A DNA stretch of 64,000 nucleotides from DATDEW01 sp046590205 (GTDB taxonomy: Bacteria > Bacteroidota > Ignavibacteria > Palsa-1295), in assembly GCA_046590205.1 (NCBI GenBank), contig JBKJTT010000068.1:1-64000 (forward strand). The letters are read 5' to 3'. A model generated the notes under the pieces. It searched no databases. It saw only the letters and a list, made by a program, of their open reading frames with translations, and was not told the DNA's origin. The position numbers were made by a program, and so were the translations under genes. Of this stretch, positions 53,463-62,145 are shown piece by piece. Position 1 is the first letter of the stretch. Every line of letters starts with the position of its first letter.

Positions 53463-53528
53463 TCGGTAGTCTTTAGTCGTTAGCAAGTAGAAGAACTCTG
53501 CATTTTACTAACGACTAAAGACTACCGA
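53463..53528. repeat. 21-bp inverted repeat (TAGTCTTTAGTCGTTAG family)
   Basis: 53463-53483 and 53508-53528 are perfect inverted copies separated by 24 bases. The words match the TAGTCGTTAG tracts flanking the 116-bp palindromes at 2.3 and 7.6 kb. It lies between the divergent yebC and membrane-protein genes and could also act as a terminator-like hairpin. Confidence 0.8.
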
Positions 53529-53547
53529 TTAACGACTATATTTGTTG

Positions 53548-53555
53548 TATCTTTG
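53548..53555 (+). promoter_or_regulatory. candidate -7 element (TATCTTTG)
   Basis: Exact TAnnTTTG, 24 bases before the ATG at 53580. A second one (TATATTTG) overlaps the flank at 53537-53544. No TTTG box at the standard distance. Confidence 0.4.
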
Positions 53556-53579
53556 TACTCTATATCTGCAAAATACACC

Positions 53580-54161
53580 ATGAAACTCAAACTACTCGCA
53601 CCTATTGGTTCTGCTATCGCTATCTTCGGATTCTTCTCACCGTGGATGAGCTGCGGCGCAATAAAATTCACGGGATATGACCTTGCTTCGGGGGCAAATA
53701 TGGGTAGTAATACTACCGATGCAGACATGATTATTTGGGTAGTGCTGATCGCCGCTGTCATTATCATTGCGCTTTACTTCTTATTCAATATGCGCCGTCA
53801 GCTAAAGAAAGCAATGATACCAACTATCGGCGCAGCAGTGCTCGGACTTTCGATTCTTGCCGCAAAGTACATTGATGTCGGGAAAACGAAGTCAGGGTTT
53901 AATGAAGGACTTGAGCAAGGGATGGCTGCGGGGGCTTCGGATAGCACAGTAACCAGCTCGAAAGAAATGGAAGGATTTGGTAATATGATGAGTGATTCTA
54001 TTCGCATCGAATGGGGCTTTTGGCTCACTGCACTTGCCTTCGCAACCTCCATCGCCGGCGCATGGAATTACAAAGACGAACCACTCGTAGCTGATGCAAC
54101 CGCAATCGGTACACCCCTCCCCGACGACGGAAGTAAGATGAATCAGGATTTGGGGATATAG
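53580..54161 (+). CDS. small polytopic membrane protein of unknown function
   Basis: 193 residues from the ATG at 53580. It has four hydrophobic segments: LLAPIGSAIAIFGFFSPW, IIWVVLIAAVIIIALYFLF, AMIPTIGAAVLGLSILAAK and FWLTALAFATSIAGAWNY. A polar loop of about 45 residues (MAAGASDSTVTSSKEMEGFG) faces the outside or the periplasm between the third and fourth. The arrangement of helix, short loop with a Cys and Gly, and helix repeats is seen in small conserved bacterial membrane families, but I do not recognise this one. Independent promoter element upstream. Confidence 0.75.
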   Translation: MKLKLLAPIGSAIAIFGFFSPWMSCGAIKFTGYDLASGANMGSNTTDADMIIWVVLIAAVIIIALYFLFNMRRQLKKAMIPTIGAAVLGLSILAAKYIDVGKTKSGFNEGLEQGMAAGASDSTVTSSKEMEGFGNMMSDSIRIEWGFWLTALAFATSIAGAWNYKDEPLVADATAIGTPLPDDGSKMNQDLGI

Positions 54162-54198
54162 GGGAGAAAGCAACACCACACACAAAGCTATACTATAT

Positions 54199-54708
54199 AT
54201 GATTGCTCTATTATTCATATTTCTATTCATTACTAATCCGATAGAGGTGTCATCTCTTAGGTTTGGGATTTCTGCGGGTGAACTCAAAAAAGATATGAAG
54301 AATAAATACATGTCCTGTGATACCCTCTATACAGGAGTTGTGGAGCCAAGAATAGAATATCTTTGCTACGCACCTGTCATATTCCACAGACTTTCTATGT
54401 TTATGAGTGTTCAGCTTGATAGGAACGGGAAGGTCGTTAGGTATAGATTCCAAAATGCCAAGTCCACCGACTTTGAACAGCTCGTCCCCAACATCGCGCG
54501 AACGAAAGCCGACAGCACGATACCCGTCAAATACACAGCTGATGATTTTCTAATACTTACAGAATCGCTCTCAAAAATATTAGGTGAAGGAAAACCATCC
54601 GTTGAGAATGGAGTAGCGACAATGGATTGGAGTAATGACAGTCAAAAATTGATTACGGTGATGAATGTAGAAGAAGGCGTGATTGAGCTTTTCTATATGA
54701 TGTATTAA
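54199..54708 (+). CDS. small exported protein of unknown function
   Basis: 169 residues. A hydrophobic N-terminus (MIALLFIFLFITNPIEVSSL) acts as a signal or anchor. The mature part has FGISAGELKKDMKNKYMSCD, two closely spaced cysteines and SVQLDRNGKVVRYRFQNAKS. I do not recognise the family. It lies in a short run with the preceding membrane protein and the following exported gene, separated by gaps of 37 and 7 bases. A possible three-gene unit. Confidence 0.65.
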   Translation: MIALLFIFLFITNPIEVSSLRFGISAGELKKDMKNKYMSCDTLYTGVVEPRIEYLCYAPVIFHRLSMFMSVQLDRNGKVVRYRFQNAKSTDFEQLVPNIARTKADSTIPVKYTADDFLILTESLSKILGEGKPSVENGVATMDWSNDSQKLITVMNVEEGVIELFYMMY

Positions 54709-54715
54709 TGACTGT

Positions 54716-55660
54716 ATGAGACTACGACTTCTATTTATATCATTCATAATCACCTCAACGGCATACTCACAGGGAACTCCTTACTCCGTATCTATTGACT
54801 ATAAGACTGTCAGAAAAATTAAAGAAAAGTGTATTATCGGTGTTAGATTCGACATCGGAGAATCACAAACGCATCCAAACTCTACAAAAAAAGATGGCGA
54901 TCTGCATATAGGTGGGTCTACTACTGACTTAGGGTTCAATACGGTTGCTGAAATAATGAATGCCAAAGATGTTCAAGCTGCAATAGATACTGTTCATAAC
55001 TGCGAAGTAGAGAAGAGACCTCTAAATCTTGTTGGTTGTTGGAGATTGTGGTTTGAACACCAAAAAGCGGATGAAGAACAAGATTATGAAGTAGAGCCAG
55101 AAGATGAGAATACAAATCCTGATCATACTTGGGAAATTCACCCTGTTTTAGAGATAAATGGTTATTCTATAGCTAACACTCTGCGACCTATTAGAGAAGG
55201 GCTTGATGAATATGAGTACAAAAAGGCAGAAAAAACAATCAAAATTTTTAGTAATACGAAGTGTACAGTAACATACTCTGATTCTAGTTTGAGGATTCAA
55301 TCAAAAAAGCTTGGCTACAATTATTGTGCATTCACAATTAGGCCAACCTCTAAACTCAAGAAGATCCCCGGATTCAAAAAAAACGGCAGAACATATGTAG
55401 GGGGTCATTACTTAAGTGCTAATGTTGCAGGCAAAGGGAAAAAAAACCTTGCTTCAAATATTCGTTTTATATTCCCGCCTAGAACATCATCTGAAAACAA
55501 AATTAAAAAACTAACCGGCAAGTCATTACAAGTAGTTGCCATACCCAGAGTTTCTCTGTCTGCTATTTATCATTGGAAAAAATCAGCGAAGAAAAAAACA
55601 GTAATAGAACAGTTGCCAATTGAATTTATAGTAGTTGCAGTGCTTAGGATTAGTAGTTGA
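54716..55660 (+). CDS. exported protein of unknown function with WEIHPV motif
   Basis: 314 residues. A signal peptide (MRLRLLFISFIITSTAYSQG) is followed by a polar, lysine-rich protein. One block, NPDHTWEIHPVLEING at about 137-152, contains an H-x-W-E-I-H-P sequence that could be a conserved motif but is not assigned here. The gene is noticeably A/T-rich, with many AAA/ATT codons, unlike the flanking housekeeping genes. This hints at acquisition by transfer. It ends 11 bases before the hicB stop (convergent arrangement). Confidence 0.6.
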   Translation: MRLRLLFISFIITSTAYSQGTPYSVSIDYKTVRKIKEKCIIGVRFDIGESQTHPNSTKKDGDLHIGGSTTDLGFNTVAEIMNAKDVQAAIDTVHNCEVEKRPLNLVGCWRLWFEHQKADEEQDYEVEPEDENTNPDHTWEIHPVLEINGYSIANTLRPIREGLDEYEYKKAEKTIKIFSNTKCTVTYSDSSLRIQSKKLGYNYCAFTIRPTSKLKKIPGFKKNGRTYVGGHYLSANVAGKGKKNLASNIRFIFPPRTSSENKIKKLTGKSLQVVAIPRVSLSAIYHWKKSAKKKTVIEQLPIEFIVVAVLRISS

Positions 55661-55671
55661 ATTTTGGATTT

Positions 55672-55839
55672 CTAAGCAACTCTCAAGCGGTCTTGAAGGA
55701 TTAATGAGATAGCTTCCGAAAGACTCTCATTTGCTTCTTCCTTGGTTCTGCCTTGACCGTTCGCACCGGGAATCTCTGGACAGTAGGCGATATACCACTC
55801 CCCATCTTGTTCTATTATTGATGTGAATTCATGCTTCAT
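55672..55839 (-). CDS. HicB-family antitoxin-like protein (orphan)
   Basis: 55 residues from the ATG at 55839. The sequence is a compact HicB / UPF0150 domain: a beta strand FTSIIEQDGEWYIAYCPEIP, the PGANGQG turn, the helix TKEEANESLSEAISLILQDR. In HicAB toxin-antitoxin systems HicB blocks the HicA ribonuclease, which would lie next to it. No HicA-like frame is present on either side: the gap to the methionine-synthase stop is 34 bases, and the convergent gene on the other side is unrelated. It may be an orphan antitoxin, a regulator or a relic. Confidence 0.8.
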   Translation of the reverse strand: MKHEFTSIIEQDGEWYIAYCPEIPGANGQGRTKEEANESLSEAISLILQDRLRVA

Positions 55840-55873
55840 ATTAATACTAACCTGATACGAATGAATACAGTTC

Positions 55874-57709
55874 TTACGCCGCCTTCTTCACCGTCTCCCA
55901 CTTGCGTTCATCGAAGATGAGTTGTCTTGCGAGTTCTCTGCCTTTTTCATCTATTTTATGGAGCGGCATGATCTTGCCTGAATGCACGATAGCCATATCA
56001 AGACCTGCCTCGATGGCGTAGTGCATAAAGACAGAGTTCAGGACGTGACGTGAATGCGGATTCAAGCCGAAGGAAATATTCGAGACACCGAGAATGGTGC
56101 GACACTTTGGGTGCAGTTTCTTGATGAGTCGTATCGCTTCGATTGTTTCGATACCTGCGCCTCGGAATTCATCATCACCTGAACCGAGTGTAAATGTCAG
56201 TGTATCGAAAATAAGGTCTTCTTCACGCATTCCGTACTTACTCACAGAGAGATCAATGATGCGTTCGGCTATCTCAAACTTTTTCTCTCGCGTTTTTGCC
56301 ATCCCAAGCTCGTCAATAGTAAGAGCGATAACGGCTGCGCCATAACGCTTGCAGAGCGGAAGAACATGCGCCATGCGCTCTTCGCCGTCTTCAAGATTGA
56401 TTGAATTAATAATAGCTCTGCCTGCATAGAGCTTTAGTGCTTCTTCCATGACGGGATACTCTGTCGAATCAATAACAACGGGAAGTGTTACCTGCGTATT
56501 AAAGAGCTTCATAACTTCTCGCATATCGCGGACTTCATCACGTCCGACATACGCAACGCATAAATCAAGCATGTGTGCGCCTTCTTTGACCTGCTCCTTC
56601 GCCATCGCGACAGCACTTTCGTAATCCTCTTTGAGTATCAGGTCTTTGAATTTCTTCGAGCCGTTGGTATTACATCTCTCACCAACGATAACCGGAGCTG
56701 GCTCCATGTTGAGCGGTGCTGATGAATAGATAGATGATGCAGATGGTGTCCAACTTACCGAACGCTCTTTGGTTGTGATACTTTGTGCAAGTGAAGCGAG
56801 ACGAGCTATATGGTCTTTACGAGTACCGCAGCAGCCGCCGATGATAGAGACGCCGAGATCGCCTACGAAATGCTTCATCCACTTCTCCATCTCTTCAGGT
56901 GTGAGATGATAATGCGCTACGCCGCCGACATTTTCCGGCAGACCGGCATTCGGCATACAGAAGATCGGTTTCGATGAGCTTTGCGTCAGGAAGCGGACGT
57001 TCTCTTCCATCTCCTTCGGACCTGTCGCACAGTTCATCCCAATAGCAGTGATAAAGTCATACGGCTCAAGCGCAGTGAGTGCCGCGCTTATCTCCGTACC
57101 CATGAGCATCGTGCCCATCGTCTCGATAGTGACGGATGTGATGACGGGAATCTGAATCTTGCGCTCGGCAAAGAGGTCTTGCACTGCGGCAAGTGCTGCT
57201 TTCATCTGTAAAAGATCTTGCGATGTCTCGATGCAGAAAAGGTCTGCACCACCATCAAGCATACCTGCCATCTGTGTATAGAACGTATCGCGTTGTTCAT
57301 CGAATGTGATGTGTCCAAGAGAAGGCAACTTTGTTGTAGGACCGATAGAACCAGCTACAAAACGCGGTCGCTCTTTGGTTGAAAAATCACGCGCTACTTT
57401 CTTTGCCAACTCGGTCGCTTCTTTCGAGAGTTCGTAAGCCAAGTGTCCGAGGTCATACTCGGCAAGGACGATAGATGCAGAGCCGAAGGTATTCGTCTCG
57501 ATAACATCCGCTCCGGCATCAAGGTAATCGTAATGTACAAGCTCGACAGCCGATGGCTTCGAGCGCACAAGATACTCGTTACAGCCCGCCAAGTGCTCAC
57601 CGCCAAAATCATCGGGCGTGAGGTTCTGGGTCTGCAAATGCGTACCGGTAGCCCCGTCAAAGACGACAGGACGTTCTTGTATGAGTTGTTCAAAGGTCAT
57701 TAGTAACAT
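55874..57709 (-). CDS. metH: methionine synthase lacking B12 modules (Hcy + methyl-THF domains)
   Basis: 611 residues. The N-terminal homocysteine-binding barrel (about 1-305) keeps the zinc cysteines: Cys227 in GMNCATG and Cys293/Cys294 in GGCCGT. The second barrel (about 338-600) is the pterin-binding methyltetrahydrofolate module, starting VIVGERCNTNG and including NSINLEDGEERM and ILGVSNISFGL. A full MetH continues with a helical cap, a cobalamin-binding domain and an activation domain, about 600 more residues. Here the chain stops at HKIDEKGRELARQLIF, the beginning of the cap, with no frameshifted continuation: intergenic DNA and hicB follow. The B12 part must be encoded elsewhere if the enzyme is active. 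Confidence 0.9.
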   Translation of the reverse strand: MLLMTFEQLIQERPVVFDGATGTHLQTQNLTPDDFGGEHLAGCNEYLVRSKPSAVELVHYDYLDAGADVIETNTFGSASIVLAEYDLGHLAYELSKEATELAKKVARDFSTKERPRFVAGSIGPTTKLPSLGHITFDEQRDTFYTQMAGMLDGGADLFCIETSQDLLQMKAALAAVQDLFAERKIQIPVITSVTIETMGTMLMGTEISAALTALEPYDFITAIGMNCATGPKEMEENVRFLTQSSSKPIFCMPNAGLPENVGGVAHYHLTPEEMEKWMKHFVGDLGVSIIGGCCGTRKDHIARLASLAQSITTKERSVSWTPSASSIYSSAPLNMEPAPVIVGERCNTNGSKKFKDLILKEDYESAVAMAKEQVKEGAHMLDLCVAYVGRDEVRDMREVMKLFNTQVTLPVVIDSTEYPVMEEALKLYAGRAIINSINLEDGEERMAHVLPLCKRYGAAVIALTIDELGMAKTREKKFEIAERIIDLSVSKYGMREEDLIFDTLTFTLGSGDDEFRGAGIETIEAIRLIKKLHPKCRTILGVSNISFGLNPHSRHVLNSVFMHYAIEAGLDMAIVHSGKIMPLHKIDEKGRELARQLIFDERKWETVKKAA

Positions 57710-57765
57710 AATACGAATCTACGACGAATTAGTTCATATTATTGTTAAACGGCTTGAGCAAAACC

Positions 57766-58587
57766 ATGAAACTTCAAGCCAAAAAATCTCTCGGACAGAA
57801 TTTCCTTCACGATGAAGGCATACTTCGCCGTATTGCAGATGCAGCGAAGATAGAATCAGGCGATACAGTTGCCGAGATCGGTCCCGGGCTTGGCGCATTG
57901 ACAAAACAACTTCTCAAGAAAGACCTTGCTAAACTCATTGCATATGAGGTTGATGATCGAGCAATAGAGTTACTTCAAAAGGAATTCATTGACCCTCGCT
58001 TTGAACTTCGGCATGAAGACATACTTCAAGTTAACCTGACCGAAATCTCAAATGATAGACTACGAGTAGTTGGCAACATCCCCTATTATATCACAAGTCC
58101 AATCATCTTTAAACTCATTGATGATAGACAGTATATTAGAGATGCACTTTTACTGGTTCAACTCGAAGTTGCAGAGCGACTTACCGCCGAACCACGAACG
58201 AAAGCATACGGCATCCCGACCGTGCTCACTAATTTCTTCGGTGAAGTAACATACCTTTTTAAGGTCAAAGCCGGATCATTTAGACCTGCTCCAAAGGTAG
58301 ATTCTGCTGTTATTCATATCAACTTTGAGCGTGGGTATTTCCCGAGGAATAACCTCTCAATTCCAGAGGGTTTTGACACGAAAGACTTCCAACGCTTTAT
58401 TCGTCAGGTCTTTGCTATGCGCCGCAAAACACTGCGTAACAATCTAAAGGCGTTTGCAAGTGAGGCGGGGATGGGAATGTTGGAGTCCGACACGATCCTA
58501 TCAAACTATCTCGGCAAGAGAGCCGAAGAGCTGATAATCTCTGATTTCCTAAAGATATACGAAGTAATAACTCATTCGTCGGAATGA
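57766..58587 (+). CDS. rsmA: 16S rRNA dimethyladenosine transferase (KsgA)
   Basis: 273 residues from the ATG at 57766. The Rossmann methyltransferase fold shows KKSLGQNFLHDEGILRRIAD, the SAM site EIGPGLGALT, and NIPYYITSPI with the NIPYY motif used for N6,N6-dimethylation of two adjacent adenines at the 3' end of 16S rRNA. The C-terminal domain follows (QVFAMRRKTLRNNLKAF). It is divergent from the methionine synthase gene. Its ATG is followed at 58617 by the membrane phosphatase gene on the same strand. Confidence 0.95.
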   Translation: MKLQAKKSLGQNFLHDEGILRRIADAAKIESGDTVAEIGPGLGALTKQLLKKDLAKLIAYEVDDRAIELLQKEFIDPRFELRHEDILQVNLTEISNDRLRVVGNIPYYITSPIIFKLIDDRQYIRDALLLVQLEVAERLTAEPRTKAYGIPTVLTNFFGEVTYLFKVKAGSFRPAPKVDSAVIHINFERGYFPRNNLSIPEGFDTKDFQRFIRQVFAMRRKTLRNNLKAFASEAGMGMLESDTILSNYLGKRAEELIISDFLKIYEVITHSSE

Positions 58588-58616
58588 TAGAGTAAGCTAT
58601 TCCGTTTTTTGCCGCA

Positions 58617-59600
58617 ATGACCTTCTTCCGTAGTTCCTTCGGCGCAATGACGCCGGTTGACATCGTTACTCTCGTCTTTACGTGCATTCTTGCGGTGCTC
58701 ACGGCTATATTCCACTCCCGCTTAGACACCGTTGCAATATACACAAACCTAACTATTGTATGGATAGTCGTAATTGCCGCTAATTACCTGCGTTCACGGT
58801 CATCGGCAAAGGGAGTACGCATGTTTCATGCGTTCTATATCATGCCCGTTGTTGTCTTTATCTTCAAGACAGTCGAGAAGTTGTCCTATAATATACATGG
58901 AAAAGATTTTGACACTCTCCTGATCGCAATCGATAGAGCGTTTTTTGGTGTTGACCCAACCGTCTGGCTTGCAGAGCATTTTCCTCTTTCACCGCTCGGA
59001 GTTGAGTTCTATATGCTGTGCTATTTCATGTATTATATTCTCTTCATAATTCTGACGTGGGAGCTATTCCTTCGCCGCAAGAATCATTCCGAAGGCGGTA
59101 TCCATGACAATGAACTTGAGACGTATAGATTCTCTGTAGTGTATGGCTTCTTGTTCTCGTATATCGGATACATGATACTCCCGAGTGTCGGTCCACGCTT
59201 TACACTTCATGAGTTCTCGCAATTGCCTATCGAGATGCCGGGATTGTGGATGACAGACTTCTTTCGTTATTTGATTGATTCAGGCGAGAACATAACCAAG
59301 ACAATGACGAGCACGGAAGCGATGAAATACGTCACACGTGACGCATTCCCAAGTGGTCATACAATGATGGCGGTTATTACGATGCTTCTTGCTATCAAAT
59401 ACAAAACACGTTCACGTTGGGTGATAAATTTTTTTGTGGTCGGGCTTATTATCTCTACAGTACTTCTTCGGTACCATTATGTAATAGACATTGCAGCAGG
59501 GATAATATTCGCCTTAGTGGCACTCTATACAGCGCCGTATGTAACAAGGGTTTTACTCAGCTGGAACGCAAAACTAACGGGCAACGATGATACCCGATGA
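58617..59600 (+). CDS. PAP2-superfamily membrane phosphatase
   Basis: 327 residues with six or more membrane segments. The phosphatase motifs are visible: an N-terminal RPTVGPRF-like element (SVGPRF at about 190-195), PSGHT at 245-249, and R285-Y-H287-Y-V-I-D291, the R-x-H-x-x-x-D of the third motif. These enzymes remove phosphate from lipid pyrophosphates or phosphatidate-type lipids facing the periplasm. UppP-like, Pgp-like or carrier-recycling roles cannot be separated here. Its last 27 bases overlap the 3' end of the convergent cargo gene. Confidence 0.85.
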   Translation: MTFFRSSFGAMTPVDIVTLVFTCILAVLTAIFHSRLDTVAIYTNLTIVWIVVIAANYLRSRSSAKGVRMFHAFYIMPVVVFIFKTVEKLSYNIHGKDFDTLLIAIDRAFFGVDPTVWLAEHFPLSPLGVEFYMLCYFMYYILFIILTWELFLRRKNHSEGGIHDNELETYRFSVVYGFLFSYIGYMILPSVGPRFTLHEFSQLPIEMPGLWMTDFFRYLIDSGENITKTMTSTEAMKYVTRDAFPSGHTMMAVITMLLAIKYKTRSRWVINFFVVGLIISTVLLRYHYVIDIAAGIIFALVALYTAPYVTRVLLSWNAKLTGNDDTR

Positions 59601-62099
59601 TACACGCTGGCCTTGTGCGGTCAATGCGATAATATACGAGCCACTTGGTACTGACTGTGGGAGTGTGAAGTTTATATCCTGAATTGGTCCTGAGTTAGCG
59701 AACTTCTGTGTTTGCCAAAGAGTATTCCCCAATACATCAATAATTGAAATATCTATCTGTGTTCCTTGTGAAAGTTTATGGCTTATAGAAACTACAAAAT
59801 CACTGCGTATGGGGGAAGGAATGATCTTAACGATCGAAAGTGGGATCGTCTTCATATACCCATGGAGATATTCATCGCCACAGTTATCTATCCCTACAAA
59901 TTCACCCGTCGTATCAAGGGCGTTGACATCCAATGGGCACGGTGAAGCACTTGTAAAGAATCCCGATAGTGCTATCTCTGTAGCATTGGTATCGGTCACA
60001 TAGGTAGGTCCCTTCAAAAAACCGAGAAGTCCTTTTCCTTTCACGAGTGCCGCTCCGTTGGGATGAGTATAAATAAGCTCATCAGTCTCATTATCTATCT
60101 TATTTATCGATACATCCCAACCTGCAAGAATAGTAGATGTTGTTTTAACAGAAGATATGTCAAGTACATCGTGATCGTAGCGAAGCCGCACACGAAGCTC
60201 ACGCAAGGTGTCAACAATAGCGGTTTCAAGATAAAGCTGTCCTGTTGTCGTATCACCAAGCTCGACCGAGCGGAGGATGATAGATAATTTTGCATCTACC
60301 ACACCACGAGACTCAAATATCTGAATTGTTTCCTGCCCAGCTCCTCGACGGTTCGGTAAATACGCGAAGTCAAGTTCACTCTCAGTACTCGTCGCTCGGA
60401 GTGTTGTTTGTGGCGATGTTGTCGATACATCAAAGACTACACTAAGTAGTTCTCCACTTACTGAAATGGGGGTCGGAGATTTTATCGTAAGCCGAATCGT
60501 ATCAGGCGATAAATTATCTATCGTTGAAATTCCTACAATAGATGGTGATGGTGTAATCGTTACAGGTGTCATCAACCGTCCATCGTACGTGAACGTTAAG
60601 CGCAGTTGATACACGTTCTCCGATGGTAATATCGGCTCGGCAAGTGAAATCGATGAACTGAACGTCCGACAAGTCTTTGCAGAATCTGATACAATGACAA
60701 GTGAACGTGTGATCGGACGCGGAAGTGGCGGCGCGATTCCCGTCATTGTGCTCAAGTATGCCTCGGCAGCATCAAATCCGCTCATCATTGCATAGACAGG
60801 TACAGGCGATGTGATACGGTGTTCACCCGAAACAATAGCAGCGATAAGAACAGAAAATGAAGAGTTTGGGATAGGGACTCTTGTAGGGAAACGAGTTATC
60901 GGGTCAGTATCAATGAAGATGCGATCCGAGTCAGCTGTTGAGTAAATAAGTGATACATAGTTTATTACAAAACCAACGGGAAAACTCGGAGCGAGCCAAA
61001 GCAATGTATCTCCCCATGCTCGCTGCGGCAATACAGGTGCAATTGATGGATCACTGTAATAGTAATTATCTGACCCTGCTGTGAGTTCATGGCAGATCGC
61101 TGGGGCACTCACTAAGAACATATCAGGATTATTGTGAGGAACTACGAGTCGTCCGGTCGTCGTCTGATAGAGAACTCCGCTCGTACTTAGGACAAAGAAT
61201 TGTTGGGTTGGACTCGTGAAAATAAGTCGGCTATCATGCTGTGGGTCTGATGGCGGAGTAGAATAAAAAACCGTATCAATTACCAGTGCAGTCGGAAGCA
61301 AATGATCAACAAGAGGGTTACATGATTGTTGTGCAAGCGGAACATACGAACAGGTAGATGCCATCATAACGCTTACTGGCTTCGTCGATTGCACTTGAGA
61401 GTTCGAGAGCGAGGAGTTTACCGGCAGCGAAAAAATATCTGCCTTGAGTATAAATGTCTCCCCTCTGTTGAGTCTTACATTTATCGGAAGATCAGCATCA
61501 TACCCACCTATACATTTTACTTTTGGAATGATCGTTACGTCAGTACCATCCTCGTTAGCAATAACGAGTATCTGATTACGATTATCTTCATAGTAATTTA
61601 CATAATCTGAAGTATCATTAAAAAGCCCCCAACCAGTCGCCAAATAATCTGTGCCAAGAACATCATCCGGAAATATCTGTGATGATTCACTTGCTGCCGG
61701 ATTAAGGATGTAATATGTAAGATTGATTGGTTGGGTAGTCCGAACAAGAATGCCTTTATTCGTTTTACCGAGATCATAGAGGTGCATCAACGAATGAGGC
61801 AGGTCAACTTGTGAGGCACGGTTCGCCGAAAAAGAAAAATTGATCTCCACTCCGGACGGAGAATAGACTACTCCATCACCATCATGTGGACTCATTATTA
61901 TTAGAGCTAACCGAGAGCGTACAAACTCTGAAGAAACCCTATCTGCTCCTTCTGGGATTGCAAACGTGAATGATGTGCCTGCCGTCTTTAGACCTTGTGA
62001 ATCAGCAGAAACGACTCCCAAAAGGAGCAGGAAGAAGCTAAAGAGTATGCGTTGGTGTCGTGGCACTCGTGTTTTTAAAAAAAAGGGAGATATACCCAT
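59574..62099 (-). CDS. T9SS cargo with IgGFc-binding-like N-terminal domain
   Basis: 841 residues. A signal peptide (RILFSFFLLLLGVVSADSQG) follows a basic stretch. Residues about 40-430 resemble the IgGFc-binding / von Willebrand-associated N-terminal domain (DDVLGTDYLATGW, LVIANEDGTDVTIIPKVKC, VSVMMASTCSYVPLAQQSCN, FSTPPSD-like region). A beta-rich middle (about 470-740) carries cohesin-like features (VVFDVSTTSPQTTLRA and LRVRLRYDHDVLDI). The C-terminus is a type A sorting domain (DISIIDVLGNTLWQTQKF, then PSGSYIIALTAQGQ). Predicted to be secreted through type IX secretion to the cell surface. Immunoglobulin binding itself is not implied. Confidence 0.75.
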   Translation of the reverse strand: MGISPFFLKTRVPRHQRILFSFFLLLLGVVSADSQGLKTAGTSFTFAIPEGADRVSSEFVRSRLALIIMSPHDGDGVVYSPSGVEINFSFSANRASQVDLPHSLMHLYDLGKTNKGILVRTTQPINLTYYILNPAASESSQIFPDDVLGTDYLATGWGLFNDTSDYVNYYEDNRNQILVIANEDGTDVTIIPKVKCIGGYDADLPINVRLNRGETFILKADIFSLPVNSSLSNSQVQSTKPVSVMMASTCSYVPLAQQSCNPLVDHLLPTALVIDTVFYSTPPSDPQHDSRLIFTSPTQQFFVLSTSGVLYQTTTGRLVVPHNNPDMFLVSAPAICHELTAGSDNYYYSDPSIAPVLPQRAWGDTLLWLAPSFPVGFVINYVSLIYSTADSDRIFIDTDPITRFPTRVPIPNSSFSVLIAAIVSGEHRITSPVPVYAMMSGFDAAEAYLSTMTGIAPPLPRPITRSLVIVSDSAKTCRTFSSSISLAEPILPSENVYQLRLTFTYDGRLMTPVTITPSPSIVGISTIDNLSPDTIRLTIKSPTPISVSGELLSVVFDVSTTSPQTTLRATSTESELDFAYLPNRRGAGQETIQIFESRGVVDAKLSIILRSVELGDTTTGQLYLETAIVDTLRELRVRLRYDHDVLDISSVKTTSTILAGWDVSINKIDNETDELIYTHPNGAALVKGKGLLGFLKGPTYVTDTNATEIALSGFFTSASPCPLDVNALDTTGEFVGIDNCGDEYLHGYMKTIPLSIVKIIPSPIRSDFVVSISHKLSQGTQIDISIIDVLGNTLWQTQKFANSGPIQDINFTLPQSVPSGSYIIALTAQGQRVSSGIIVAR

Positions 62100-62145
62100 A
62101 TTTTTAACGACACGGCACCAAAGAGTTGTTCCCTTGGAAAAACAG

